Assembly: GCA_003531115.1 (NCBI GenBank)
Contig: DQHT01000125.1
Span: forward strand, 1-15,436
Length of the DNA stretch: 15,436 nucleotides
Source of the DNA: Bacteroidota bacterium
GTDB taxonomy: Bacteria > Bacteroidota > Bacteroidia > UBA8524
Direction of reading: 5' to 3'
Below the pieces are notes generated by a model. The model ran no database searches and was not told the origin of the DNA. It was given only the letters and a program-made list of their open reading frames with translations. Position numbers and translations under genes: made by a program. Every line of letters begins with the position of its first letter. The stretch's first letter is position 1. Below, in pieces: positions 6,278 through 13,349 of this stretch.

Positions 6278-6306
6278 AAGCGTATAGCATGTATGCTATA
6301 CGCTTC
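6277..6306. promoter_or_regulatory. Operator O1: perfect 30-bp palindrome at P1
   Basis: GAAGCGTATAGCAT (6277-6290), centre GT, ATGCTATACGCTTC (6293-6306): 14-bp arms with no mismatch. It starts on the last base of the P1 -7 box and covers the expected transcription start, so a bound protein would block initiation. It shares the half-site GTNNAGCAT with operator O2. AbiEi antitoxins are known to repress their own promoters by binding inverted repeats, so the AbiEi-like product is the likely ligand. Confidence 0.75.
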
Positions 6307-6341
6307 ACATCTAACTTCAAGAAAAATTTTATCCGGATCAC

Positions 6342-6372
6342 TTGACTTTGTCCTTGAAAACTTTTAACTTGC
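6342..6372 (+). promoter_or_regulatory. Possible second promoter P2, weaker
   Basis: TTG (6342-6344), again a 20-bp spacer, then TAACTTGC (6365-6372), which keeps four of the six fixed -7 bases. The geometry copies P1 exactly, including the position relative to the following palindrome, so it may be a duplicated module whose -7 box has decayed. It is less certain than P1. Confidence 0.4.
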
Positions 6373-6401
6373 AGTAGTCAAGCATATATGCTTAACTACT
6401 G
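6372..6401. promoter_or_regulatory. Operator O2: 30-bp palindrome with one mismatch before abiEi
   Basis: CAGTAGTCAAGCATA (6372-6386) and TATGCTTAACTACTG (6387-6401) pair at 14 of 15 positions. It shares GTNNAGCATRTATGCTNNAC with O1 at the same register. Its centre is 95 bp from that of O1, about nine helical turns, which would favour cooperative binding or a small loop. It ends 13 nt before the AbiEi-like start codon, so it would also sit in the leader of any P1 transcript. Confidence 0.75.
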
Positions 6402-6414
6402 TTAGTAAAAAATA

Positions 6415-7296
6415 ATGGCCAGAAAAAATAACCTGGATGAAAGCCTTCCGTTTATTGAGGAGTTTTTTGATAACTCCTTATATAAATCCTTTACAGATCG
6501 CAAGTTTTCCTTGCTCCTAGATCAAAATCGTCCCGAATGGAGGATAGTGCCTAGCAAATCTTTCAAACAAGTCCTTAAATACTTACTTGCTAAAAACTTG
6601 TTTCTGGAAAATATTGTGCACGATAACGACGGCCGCCCAAAATCGATTTACTCCTGGAAAACGGAAAATGAATATTCCATTGCCATGGGACTAAAATCAA
6701 ACTCATATGTGGCTTATTATTCAGCTGCATTCATTCATGGCTTAACTCTTCAGATTCCTAAAACTCTCTATATTAACCATGAACATACTGCCTCAAGCGC
6801 CAGTTCGAATAGCAGGGGGAGCCTAATTCAATCAGCTATAGACGGGGCCTTTGCAAAACCGCAAAGAAAAAGCGCCGAAGAATATACTTTTCAAGACTGG
6901 AGGATTATTCTAACTAATGGTATGTTTACGAACAGATTGGGAGTTATTCAAAGCCCCGAACACGGGGACGGAATACATTTAACTGATCTCGAAAGAACTT
7001 TACTGGACATTTCCGTCCGGCCCGCGTATTCTGGTGGAGTCTTTGAAGTTCTTGAAGCATATAAAAGAGCCGACGATAAACTGGATGTAGAGAAACTCAA
7101 AAGGTATTTAACCACCCTGAATTACCTTTACCCTTACCATCAAGTAATCGGTTTCTATTTGGATCGAGCCGGATACTCAGATCATTATACGAATCTGTTT
7201 CATTACGATCTAGAACATGATTTTTACCTTACATACAACATGAAACTTAAAGAGTACTCGGAAAAATGGAAATTATTCTATCCCAAGGGAATGTAA
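6415..7296 (+). CDS. abiEi: AbiEi-like antitoxin/transcriptional regulator of a type IV toxin-antitoxin system
   Basis: A 293-residue protein with the layout of AbiEi-type antitoxins. The N-terminal ~90 residues are a probable winged helix (FSLLLDQNRPEWRIVPSKSF, then KQVLKYLLAKNLFLENIV). The family segment SYVAYYSAAFIHGLT (97-111) corresponds to the usual S-x-x-S-A-x-x-x-H-G-L stretch. LTDLERTLLDISVRP (189-203) followed by GGVFEVLEAYK corresponds to the conserved C-terminal motif. Such proteins counteract AbiEii nucleotidyltransferases and repress their own promoter through inverted repeats; two fitting palindromes precede this gene. Unusually, the toxin-like gene is not downstream in the same direction but converges on it, overlapping by 24 bp. 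The ATG at 415 nt past 6000 (6415) is the only start that leaves both operators intact. Confidence 0.75.
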   Translation: MARKNNLDESLPFIEEFFDNSLYKSFTDRKFSLLLDQNRPEWRIVPSKSFKQVLKYLLAKNLFLENIVHDNDGRPKSIYSWKTENEYSIAMGLKSNSYVAYYSAAFIHGLTLQIPKTLYINHEHTASSASSNSRGSLIQSAIDGAFAKPQRKSAEEYTFQDWRIILTNGMFTNRLGVIQSPEHGDGIHLTDLERTLLDISVRPAYSGGVFEVLEAYKRADDKLDVEKLKRYLTTLNYLYPYHQVIGFYLDRAGYSDHYTNLFHYDLEHDFYLTYNMKLKEYSEKWKLFYPKGM

Positions 7297-8166
7297 AATC
7301 TGCACTGACTTCTCCTTGACAAAGTCAAAATAGAAGTCAAATTCCTCGAGTTTCTCCAAATTACTGATTGTGTCTTTAACACTTTCCCAGCTCTGTCTAT
7401 GGAATTCCCGATCCAATTCCAGTTCCTTCAAAAATTCTAATGGAACCTTTTTAGCTCCAAAGATTTCGCGGGTTAATTGAACATTCTCTGGAGACTCAAT
7501 ATTGATTCCGTATCGAATAATCAGCTTATGAATATCATAAAAATCGCGCGCCCTGGATTTAGGAGTCATACTAAGAACCACGTCCTTATATCCTGCGTTT
7601 TGTTGACAGAGTGCTCGCATCTTTTCAATCGCAATCATTTCCGGAGAGTAAACGTATACCGTAGATCCATCAATTTCGACGGGCTTCTTACCTTCGATGT
7701 ATTCAAATTTACTTATGTCAATCAAGAATTTCGATGAGTTGTCAAGATGTATAGGAAGGGCCTTTCTCGTTAATAAGGCGGCATCAGGCCAAAACTCTTC
7801 ATGTACAGCAACACTTATTACTTTAAACTCAAGTTGGTATCCTCCCCAAAAATTCTTTACCGCCTCGTTAATTTTACCAGGCTTTTCAACCAATTTGACG
7901 TCTATGACTCGCATGTCAAATTTGCTAAACTCGTTGTCCAATAATCTTCCAAGTTTCTCCCTGACTCTTTCAATATCACCTTCAGCAAAATCACCTGACA
8001 TGGAGAAATCAATATCCAGACTTGCTCGCTCTGTAAGTTCATAAGCCAATGCCATTGCATTCCCACCTTTCAAAACCAAAACCGCTAGGAACTCCTCATC
8101 AGAAAATATTGCCGAAAGCGTTAGCTTTTTCAGCATTTCAAAATTTGGCTTTATTGATTTTTTCAT
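7273..8166 (-). CDS. abiEii: AbiEii/AbiGii-type nucleotidyltransferase toxin
   Basis: A 297-residue member of the nucleotidyltransferase AbiEii family (DNA polymerase beta fold). The active-site signature is complete: KGGNAMAL (33-40) and R47-x-S49-x-D51-x-D53, the Asp pair expected to bind metal. The downstream family motifs IEKMRAL (180-186) and SRARDFYDIHKLI (204-216) are also present. Members transfer nucleotides to cellular targets, tRNA in studied cases, and arrest growth, giving abortive phage resistance. It begins 18 nt after the hsdR stop in the same direction, so it looks like the last gene of the restriction operon, and it converges on the AbiEi-like gene with a 24-bp stop-end overlap. 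In most known pairs the antitoxin gene lies immediately upstream in the same operon, so this arrangement is odd. No lesion is seen, so it should be active. Confidence 0.85.
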   Translation of the reverse strand: MKKSIKPNFEMLKKLTLSAIFSDEEFLAVLVLKGGNAMALAYELTERASLDIDFSMSGDFAEGDIERVREKLGRLLDNEFSKFDMRVIDVKLVEKPGKINEAVKNFWGGYQLEFKVISVAVHEEFWPDAALLTRKALPIHLDNSSKFLIDISKFEYIEGKKPVEIDGSTVYVYSPEMIAIEKMRALCQQNAGYKDVVLSMTPKSRARDFYDIHKLIIRYGINIESPENVQLTREIFGAKKVPLEFLKELELDREFHRQSWESVKDTISNLEKLEEFDFYFDFVKEKSVQILHSLGIE

Positions 8167-8184
8167 GTTAATGTCGCTTTAGTC

Positions 8185-11100
8185 TCACCCCGCATTCTGA
8201 TTAATCCCTTCCATCACCTTAATGATCCTGTGGCTGGTGCCCTCGTCGAATAGTGCGGATACACTTCCGGTATTGATATCGGTAAAGGGGGCTTCAAACA
8301 GCATGGCGGGTTCTACTACGCCTCTGACGGTGAAAAAACGGATCACCGTGTCAAGAAAACGGATTTGCTGGGAATTTAGGGGGCTATTTGACAGGATTTC
8401 CGAAAAGGCTGTTCGGGCGGCTTCGGCATTTAAGCCGAAAATGCTGCGGATAAAATGGCCAAGCGGAATTTTACCGAAGGCTTGTTCAAACTCTTCTTTG
8501 CTGCCTAGTTTTCCCTGGATAAAAAGGAGGCGTTCCAGTTCTTCCAGTTCGCCTGGGGTAATGGGGGTATTGTTCCTGAGCTTGTTGATGACAATATGAT
8601 GGGCATACTCCTTTAAAAACCGCTTGGCTCTTTTCTGGTATTCGTGTAGACTTGCCTTGCCGTATAGTGGGTCAAACTCTGATGGACCTGTGAGTTCGTC
8701 TTCATAGTCGGAATACACCACCGGACGTATTTCCTTCTCCAAAAATTTCATCAAATCACGGAGCTCGGTACGGATTTGTTCCACACCCAATACATCTATT
8801 GCATGCCAATAGTTCGATTCTGATACAGCCTGGATGAGGGGCATTTTGGCCTTGACTATGGGTATGGATGCTTTTTTTGTGAGCCGCTCTGCTCCCATTT
8901 TTACTTTGTCGATCAAAACATCCGGAAAACGTCCTTCTGCCAGTTCATGCTGTATAGATAGGGTAAGTGCGTCCCATTGTTTGGCCGACTCGTCCTGATC
9001 GCTTTCGACTACCAATGGGGCGATATGCTGAATGATCTCGTGAATCTCACTGTCAGACAAGGCATTCCACTGTGCGGCGTCCCTGTAGCGTTCTACCTGC
9101 TCCCAATGTTTTCTCACTATAAAACTCGTGGTGGCCAGGGACTGGGTTTGACGGATGAGGTAGGCAAACAGGTGTTTGGAGTAGGCTTTTAACTCTTCCG
9201 ATTCGGATTTGCGAAACAATACTGCCAGTTTCAGGCGTAGTTCAAAAAGGCGCTGACTAAGTGATTTGGCAGTACTGGTTTCAAAGCCTTGTGGTCGTAC
9301 ACTGAAAAACTCAAAATTCTCGCAGAAATCGAATATCACAAACTCTTGCTTATCCATACCCGGACCGAAAAGGTCGGTACATAACCGTGTGCCTCTTCCT
9401 ATCATTTGCCAGTATTTCGACTTGCTGCGTATGGGTTTAAAAAATACCAGGTTACACACCTCGGGGATGTCGATTCCGGTATCCAGCATGTCTACGGAAG
9501 TGGCAATTTGAGGAAATTTATCCTTGGCCTTAAATCGATTCAGCAAATCGTAACGGTATTCTTCCTGGTAATCGATCACACGCAGAAACTCCCCTTTATA
9601 ATGAGGATATTGCAGGTTAAAACGCTCCTGAATAAAGGTGGAATGTTTGTGCGAACGGGCAAAAATGATGGTCTTGGCCAACTTGTCCCCGCCTTCAACC
9701 TTGATCCCATTTTCCATCAGATACCCTATAGCTTTGTCTACCGTATCCTTATTAAACAACCACTCATTTAGAGCCGTAGCATCGATCTCGTCAGGAAAAT
9801 ACCCGGTCATTGGATCCGCAAACTGGGCTTCGTATTTTTCTTTTTCATCTTCACTCAAGTCGGCATATTTGATCCCGCTGCGGTGAAATTTGGTGGGCAC
9901 AGTAATGCCCTTGGGCGGCACCAGGAATTTATCTTCCACGGCCTGATCCAACTCATACGCATAGGTTGGAATATTCGGCTCCAGGTGAAAGAGCTCGTAT
10001 GTATCTTTATTGGTTTCTGTTTTCGGTGTGGCAGTGAGCCCCAAACGTAGCCCGTCAAAATAATCGAAAATGGCCCTGTAGCGGTTGTATACCGAACGGT
10101 GTATTTCATCAAAAATAACCAGATCAAAATGCCCTACTCCATAAAAACGTTGCTTGTCGTCCGACTCGCCATCAATGAGGTTGATCATGGTTTGGTAGGT
10201 GCAAAAAACCAAACGGCTGCTTTCGTCTTCCTTTTCGCGGGTGAGGTCCACTGCCGGCATTTGCGGCAAATAGTCGTTGAGGTTGTTTTTTGCCTGGTGC
10301 ACCAGGGCATTGCGGTCGGCCAGAAACAATACACGTTTTACCCAGCCTGCTTTGCTTAAAAAATCAATGATGGAAGCTGCCACTCTGGTTTTCCCGCTTC
10401 CTGTAGCCATGACCAACAGTGCTCCTCTTTCCTGCATGGAAAAGGCCTCTCCTACCTTGCGGATGGCCTCATGCTGGTAATAGCGATCTGTAATGGCAGA
10501 ATTGATTTCCTGGCTCTTCAAATCCTTGCGCGTGCTGCGGCGTTGGATTAACCACGCTAGTTCGTCGTGGGTATAAAATCCCTGCACTTCTCTGGGAGGA
10601 TAGCCGGTATCGTCCCAAATCCAGGATTTAAAGCCATTGGAATAAAAAATTACCGGTCTTTGCCCAAATTCCTTCTCCAGGCAGTCGGCATAACATTTGG
10701 CCTGTTGTTGCCCCACCCTGGGATCTCTGCGGGTACGTTTGGCTTCGACCACGGCAAGCGGACTACCATCCTGTCCCCAGAGGACATAATCCACATAACC
10801 ATGTCCGTCGTAATTGTTGGCATTCCGGGGCATGCAGTTTTTTACCGGGTACTCGGCCACCTTTTCGCCAAATGGATCCCAGCCTGCTTCGCGTAAAAGA
10901 ATATCAATATACAGGGTGCGGGTGAGGTATTCGTCCGGATCGGTGGGTGGAGGAATATGCTCCAGGTTTTGTTCCTTGATGGCCTGTATCGCCTCCAATT
11001 CGGCTTCCAATTTTTCCAGTTTTTCTTGCTGGGCCTGATAGGCTTCTTCCAGAGCCAAAAGTTCTTTTTTTGATTTCTCCTCTCCGCCTATTTTGGGTAC

Positions 11101-11511
11101 GAGCGTTTCGTCAAATTGGGCAAATGAAGGCTTCTCCTCACTATATACCTCACAGACCCAGCGGATAAAACCGTGCAATAATTTTAAAGAATACAGAGCC
11201 TCTGAAGCCTTGATACGCGCATTGCTATGAACGGCGGCATTTCCCAGCTTACGAATTAAATTGAGATGCTGAAGCTGTATGGGCGCAACCAGGTTTTTAA
11301 ATGAAGGCGCATGAAGCAAGGCACTCAGGTTATCCTCATAAGGAAACTCCAGGTCGGCATCGTGTTCGTAAAGCCAACGTATCCATTCCTCCAGACTTTT
11401 GCGGCAGAGCATGGCCGCATAAAGCGGGGCCCTGTTCACATGCCGCTCCGCCTCCAACAGGGTGTCTGCGAGCGATGACCATTGGGAGGGTATGGAGGAG
11501 AAGTTGGTCAT
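8185..11511 (-). CDS. hsdR: Type I restriction enzyme R subunit, HsdR (EcoEI-like)
   Basis: The motor and nuclease subunit, 1108 residues. In order: a DUF4145-like helical domain (about 10-122, ending KLGNAAVHSNARI... LLHGFIRWV); a coiled coil (145-182); an HsdR-type PD-(D/E)xK nuclease (200-320, with Asp241 and Glu256-Ala-Lys258 in VVEAKRTRRDP); then a superfamily 2 translocase with Walker A ATGSGKTR (369-376), DEIH (468-471), GLTATP (491-496), motif V DMLDTGIDIP and motif VI QMIGRGTRL (702-710). The C-terminal ~350 residues match the EcoEI R C-terminal region. All catalytic residues that I can check are present. It starts 3 nt after the caspase-like stop and ends 18 nt before the AbiEii-like start. 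It needs HsdM and HsdS, both encoded upstream in the train, to cut unmodified DNA far from its recognition site. Confidence 0.95.
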   Translation of the reverse strand: MTNFSSIPSQWSSLADTLLEAERHVNRAPLYAAMLCRKSLEEWIRWLYEHDADLEFPYEDNLSALLHAPSFKNLVAPIQLQHLNLIRKLGNAAVHSNARIKASEALYSLKLLHGFIRWVCEVYSEEKPSFAQFDETLVPKIGGEEKSKKELLALEEAYQAQQEKLEKLEAELEAIQAIKEQNLEHIPPPTDPDEYLTRTLYIDILLREAGWDPFGEKVAEYPVKNCMPRNANNYDGHGYVDYVLWGQDGSPLAVVEAKRTRRDPRVGQQQAKCYADCLEKEFGQRPVIFYSNGFKSWIWDDTGYPPREVQGFYTHDELAWLIQRRSTRKDLKSQEINSAITDRYYQHEAIRKVGEAFSMQERGALLVMATGSGKTRVAASIIDFLSKAGWVKRVLFLADRNALVHQAKNNLNDYLPQMPAVDLTREKEDESSRLVFCTYQTMINLIDGESDDKQRFYGVGHFDLVIFDEIHRSVYNRYRAIFDYFDGLRLGLTATPKTETNKDTYELFHLEPNIPTYAYELDQAVEDKFLVPPKGITVPTKFHRSGIKYADLSEDEKEKYEAQFADPMTGYFPDEIDATALNEWLFNKDTVDKAIGYLMENGIKVEGGDKLAKTIIFARSHKHSTFIQERFNLQYPHYKGEFLRVIDYQEEYRYDLLNRFKAKDKFPQIATSVDMLDTGIDIPEVCNLVFFKPIRSKSKYWQMIGRGTRLCTDLFGPGMDKQEFVIFDFCENFEFFSVRPQGFETSTAKSLSQRLFELRLKLAVLFRKSESEELKAYSKHLFAYLIRQTQSLATTSFIVRKHWEQVERYRDAAQWNALSDSEIHEIIQHIAPLVVESDQDESAKQWDALTLSIQHELAEGRFPDVLIDKVKMGAERLTKKASIPIVKAKMPLIQAVSESNYWHAIDVLGVEQIRTELRDLMKFLEKEIRPVVYSDYEDELTGPSEFDPLYGKASLHEYQKRAKRFLKEYAHHIVINKLRNNTPITPGELEELERLLFIQGKLGSKEEFEQAFGKIPLGHFIRSIFGLNAEAARTAFSEILSNSPLNSQQIRFLDTVIRFFTVRGVVEPAMLFEAPFTDINTGSVSALFDEGTSHRIIKVMEGINQNAG

Positions 11512-11514
11512 CCT

Positions 11515-12159
11515 TTATTTAAGATATTTACTCTTGTTGTTACTTATTAGACTAAATCCTTCAGAGGAAATACAATATATTACTTCATCAGAACAACCGT
11601 TCTTCAAAAAATAGTCCTGGATTTCGCCAATTATGTAACCTATTTCACACCCCGACATTAGACTTTCGTAAAATAAGGTATTAATTACTAATGCTTCACG
11701 AATTACCAAATCTCTGTGACATCCAATAATACCAAAAAACGGCCTGTCGACATTTGAAGGATCATTAGCCTTTATGACATTCAAACCAAAACAACTTGTC
11801 ATGTTTAAAACAAGGCTTTCTCTAACCTGACTATTAATTGGAAAAATTAAATCCCTCAATTCATCCCAAATGATAAATTCATCTGAAGCTTCTATATAAA
11901 GACCATCAGAATTTCCGTGCGACACAAAATGAATCATAAAATTTTCACCAGTTTCACTTATAATTCTTAATTGATCGAAAGCACTATAAAAATCTGATCT
12001 ATTATTGCAATTGAAAACTTCTATGCCATAACCATTTCTTTGAAAAATTCCCGAAAGTTCCGAAGAAATTTTATACCCAACCCTCTGTGTTTGAGGTAAG
12101 CAATCAATGACCGCTACAAAATCGAACTGGGCATCAAGCTTTTTTAGAGATACAGACAT
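11515..12159 (-). CDS. Caspase/CHAT-like cysteine protease domain protein
   Basis: A 214-residue protein that reads as a minimal clan CD peptidase. ENFMIHFVSHGNSDGLYIE (72-90) places a His-Gly (His81) after a hydrophobic strand. After a Trp-Asp-Glu-Leu segment (98-101), SLVLNMTSCFGLN (115-127) places Cys123 at the end of the next strand. The His-Gly...Cys spacing (42 residues) is what caspase and CHAT domains use for their catalytic dyad. The N-terminal strand FDFVAVIDC (12-20) and helix fit the start of the fold. No repeat, membrane or recognition domain is fused, so sensing must come from partners. It sits between hsdS (53-nt gap) and hsdR (3-nt gap) and is visibly more AT-rich than hsdR, suggesting separate origin. 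Proteolytic activity and substrate are inferred; the dyad itself is seen in the sequence. Confidence 0.65.
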   Translation of the reverse strand: MSVSLKKLDAQFDFVAVIDCLPQTQRVGYKISSELSGIFQRNGYGIEVFNCNNRSDFYSAFDQLRIISETGENFMIHFVSHGNSDGLYIEASDEFIIWDELRDLIFPINSQVRESLVLNMTSCFGLNVIKANDPSNVDRPFFGIIGCHRDLVIREALVINTLFYESLMSGCEIGYIIGEIQDYFLKNGCSDEVIYCISSEGFSLISNNKSKYLK

Positions 12160-12212
12160 ATTTTACCAAATATTACGATCACGTTTAGTAAGAATTGAAA
12201 ATTAGCCTTCAT

Positions 12213-13346
12213 TTATTTGGAAATTCGATTGTTAAACACATTATAAATCAAACGATTAAACAAGTCATTACTTTGCATCCTCTGATTGTTGACCGTTAAT
12301 TTGATTTGATTAAGTTTCTCTACAATGTTAGAAAATTTGAGTTGTTCAGCATAGGATGGTAAAGGAATGTCAAAATCTTTAATTTCAACCAAGTGTAAAT
12401 CAGGTACACCTGCCCCTTTTACTCTTCTGTCAGCTTGCATTTTCACATAATCAGTATTCAGAACAAAATTCAAAAAATATGGATATACTTTTTTCCTATC
12501 AGGCTTAATTAGAGCGAGACTAACATAAATGCTAAATTCCATTTTCGTATCTACAATAGCCGCACGACCATAAGTTGCCCCAACTTTAGTATAAAGAATA
12601 TCTTCGTATTCGGGGTTGCACCTCTTAGAAAATTTTTCGTGGTCAGACTGTGTGATGAACTTTGTATCATTAAAATCCAAAAATCTCTTTGTTGCATTTT
12701 TAACTGATAGAAAAGGAACCCCAGAATCTATATAATTAGGCTTCGCATGTACTCCGTCCGTAATTTTAGTTGCTATATCAGCCAATTTAGCTTTCATTTT
12801 ACTAGTTCCAAACATATCGATAAAGATAGCCTGAGCCAGTTCGTCGTATTTGTCCAAAAGTTCCCGGTCTTTGCGGCGCAGGGCATCGGCGGCATCGAGC
12901 ATGGCGGCAATACGTTTTTGGGTTTCGAGGGGCGGGAGGGGGATTTGGAGGGATTTCAAGGATGCACCGTTAACGTGGGGAATAGTCGCCCCTGTTCTTT
13001 GGGATTTGATCCAGGCATTTTTTGATTCCAAAAACCAAAACAGATACGGTGAATGAATCTCCTCCGAAATCGGTTCCAATTTAGCAAGCGTACTCCCTAT
13101 CATTCCTTCAAAGCCAACACCAACTTTACCAGCATTGGCACCATCCCATGCAATTAAAACGTCGCTCTTAGAAACATAATTTCCTTTTTCCTCTGTGAAA
13201 ACTGAATTTGTCGGATTATGGAGGTCTTCTATGTTTAGGTATCTGTATTTTCCCTCTTCGCTGGGTTTATGCTTTTTTCCTTTGGAAACATGAACTAATT
13301 CCCCAAGTTGTTTTGTTATTGACCGATTGACCGCTACCCTACTCAT
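12213..13346 (-). CDS. hsdS: Type I restriction-modification specificity subunit HsdS
   Basis: The DNA-recognition subunit, 377 residues. It has a first target-recognition domain (about 10-135, ending TIPHVNGASLKSLQIPLPPL), a conserved helical spacer (ETQKRIAAMLDAADALRRKD to AIFIDMFG, 141-180), a second recognition domain (185-330, with GAGVPDLHLVEIKDFDIPLP) and a distal helix (331-375). It pairs with two HsdM to methylate, and with HsdR to restrict, a bipartite target. The start ATG at 13346 lies 3 nt after the lipoprotein stop. The central spacer (about 12807-12944) is GC-rich while both flanks are AT-rich, and the second helix is diverged from the first. This is the usual picture of recombined recognition domains. 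The target site cannot be predicted from sequence alone. Confidence 0.95.
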   Translation of the reverse strand: MSRVAVNRSITKQLGELVHVSKGKKHKPSEEGKYRYLNIEDLHNPTNSVFTEEKGNYVSKSDVLIAWDGANAGKVGVGFEGMIGSTLAKLEPISEEIHSPYLFWFLESKNAWIKSQRTGATIPHVNGASLKSLQIPLPPLETQKRIAAMLDAADALRRKDRELLDKYDELAQAIFIDMFGTSKMKAKLADIATKITDGVHAKPNYIDSGVPFLSVKNATKRFLDFNDTKFITQSDHEKFSKRCNPEYEDILYTKVGATYGRAAIVDTKMEFSIYVSLALIKPDRKKVYPYFLNFVLNTDYVKMQADRRVKGAGVPDLHLVEIKDFDIPLPSYAEQLKFSNIVEKLNQIKLTVNNQRMQSNDLFNRLIYNVFNNRISK

Positions 13347-13349
13347 CTT

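Larger units (their letters stand above)
5848..6414. other. Non-coding left end of the inferred integrated island
   Basis: About 570 bp without a convincing gene. It contains a 35-bp imperfect dyad (5965-5999), a weak AT-rich inverted repeat CTTATTT/AAATAAG (6052-6058 and 6068-6074), the GTGTGCGG cluster (6097-6196) and the two promoter-operator modules before the AbiEi-like gene. The open frame at 6176-6367 is built from the repeat, promoter and palindrome sequences and is not credible as a protein. The stretch 5848-5960 shows nothing that I can name. Confidence 0.6.

Noticed and set aside
6176..6367. 63-codon open frame upstream of the AbiEi-like gene
   Set aside because: It is composed of the GTGTGCGG repeat, the P1 promoter and operator O1; its peptide has no recognisable features and its start lies inside the repeat cluster. 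A shorter 24-codon version from 6293 begins inside the palindrome and is equally unsupported.
7273..7296. Frameshift or assembly error creating the AbiEi/AbiEii overlap
   Set aside because: Both frames keep family motifs throughout and end in normal stops; short stop-end overlaps of convergent genes are common.
8222..11522. Many plus-strand open frames opposite hsdR
   Set aside because: hsdR has complete nuclease and helicase motifs in the minus frame; the antisense frames are low in hydrophobic pattern and have no known motif.
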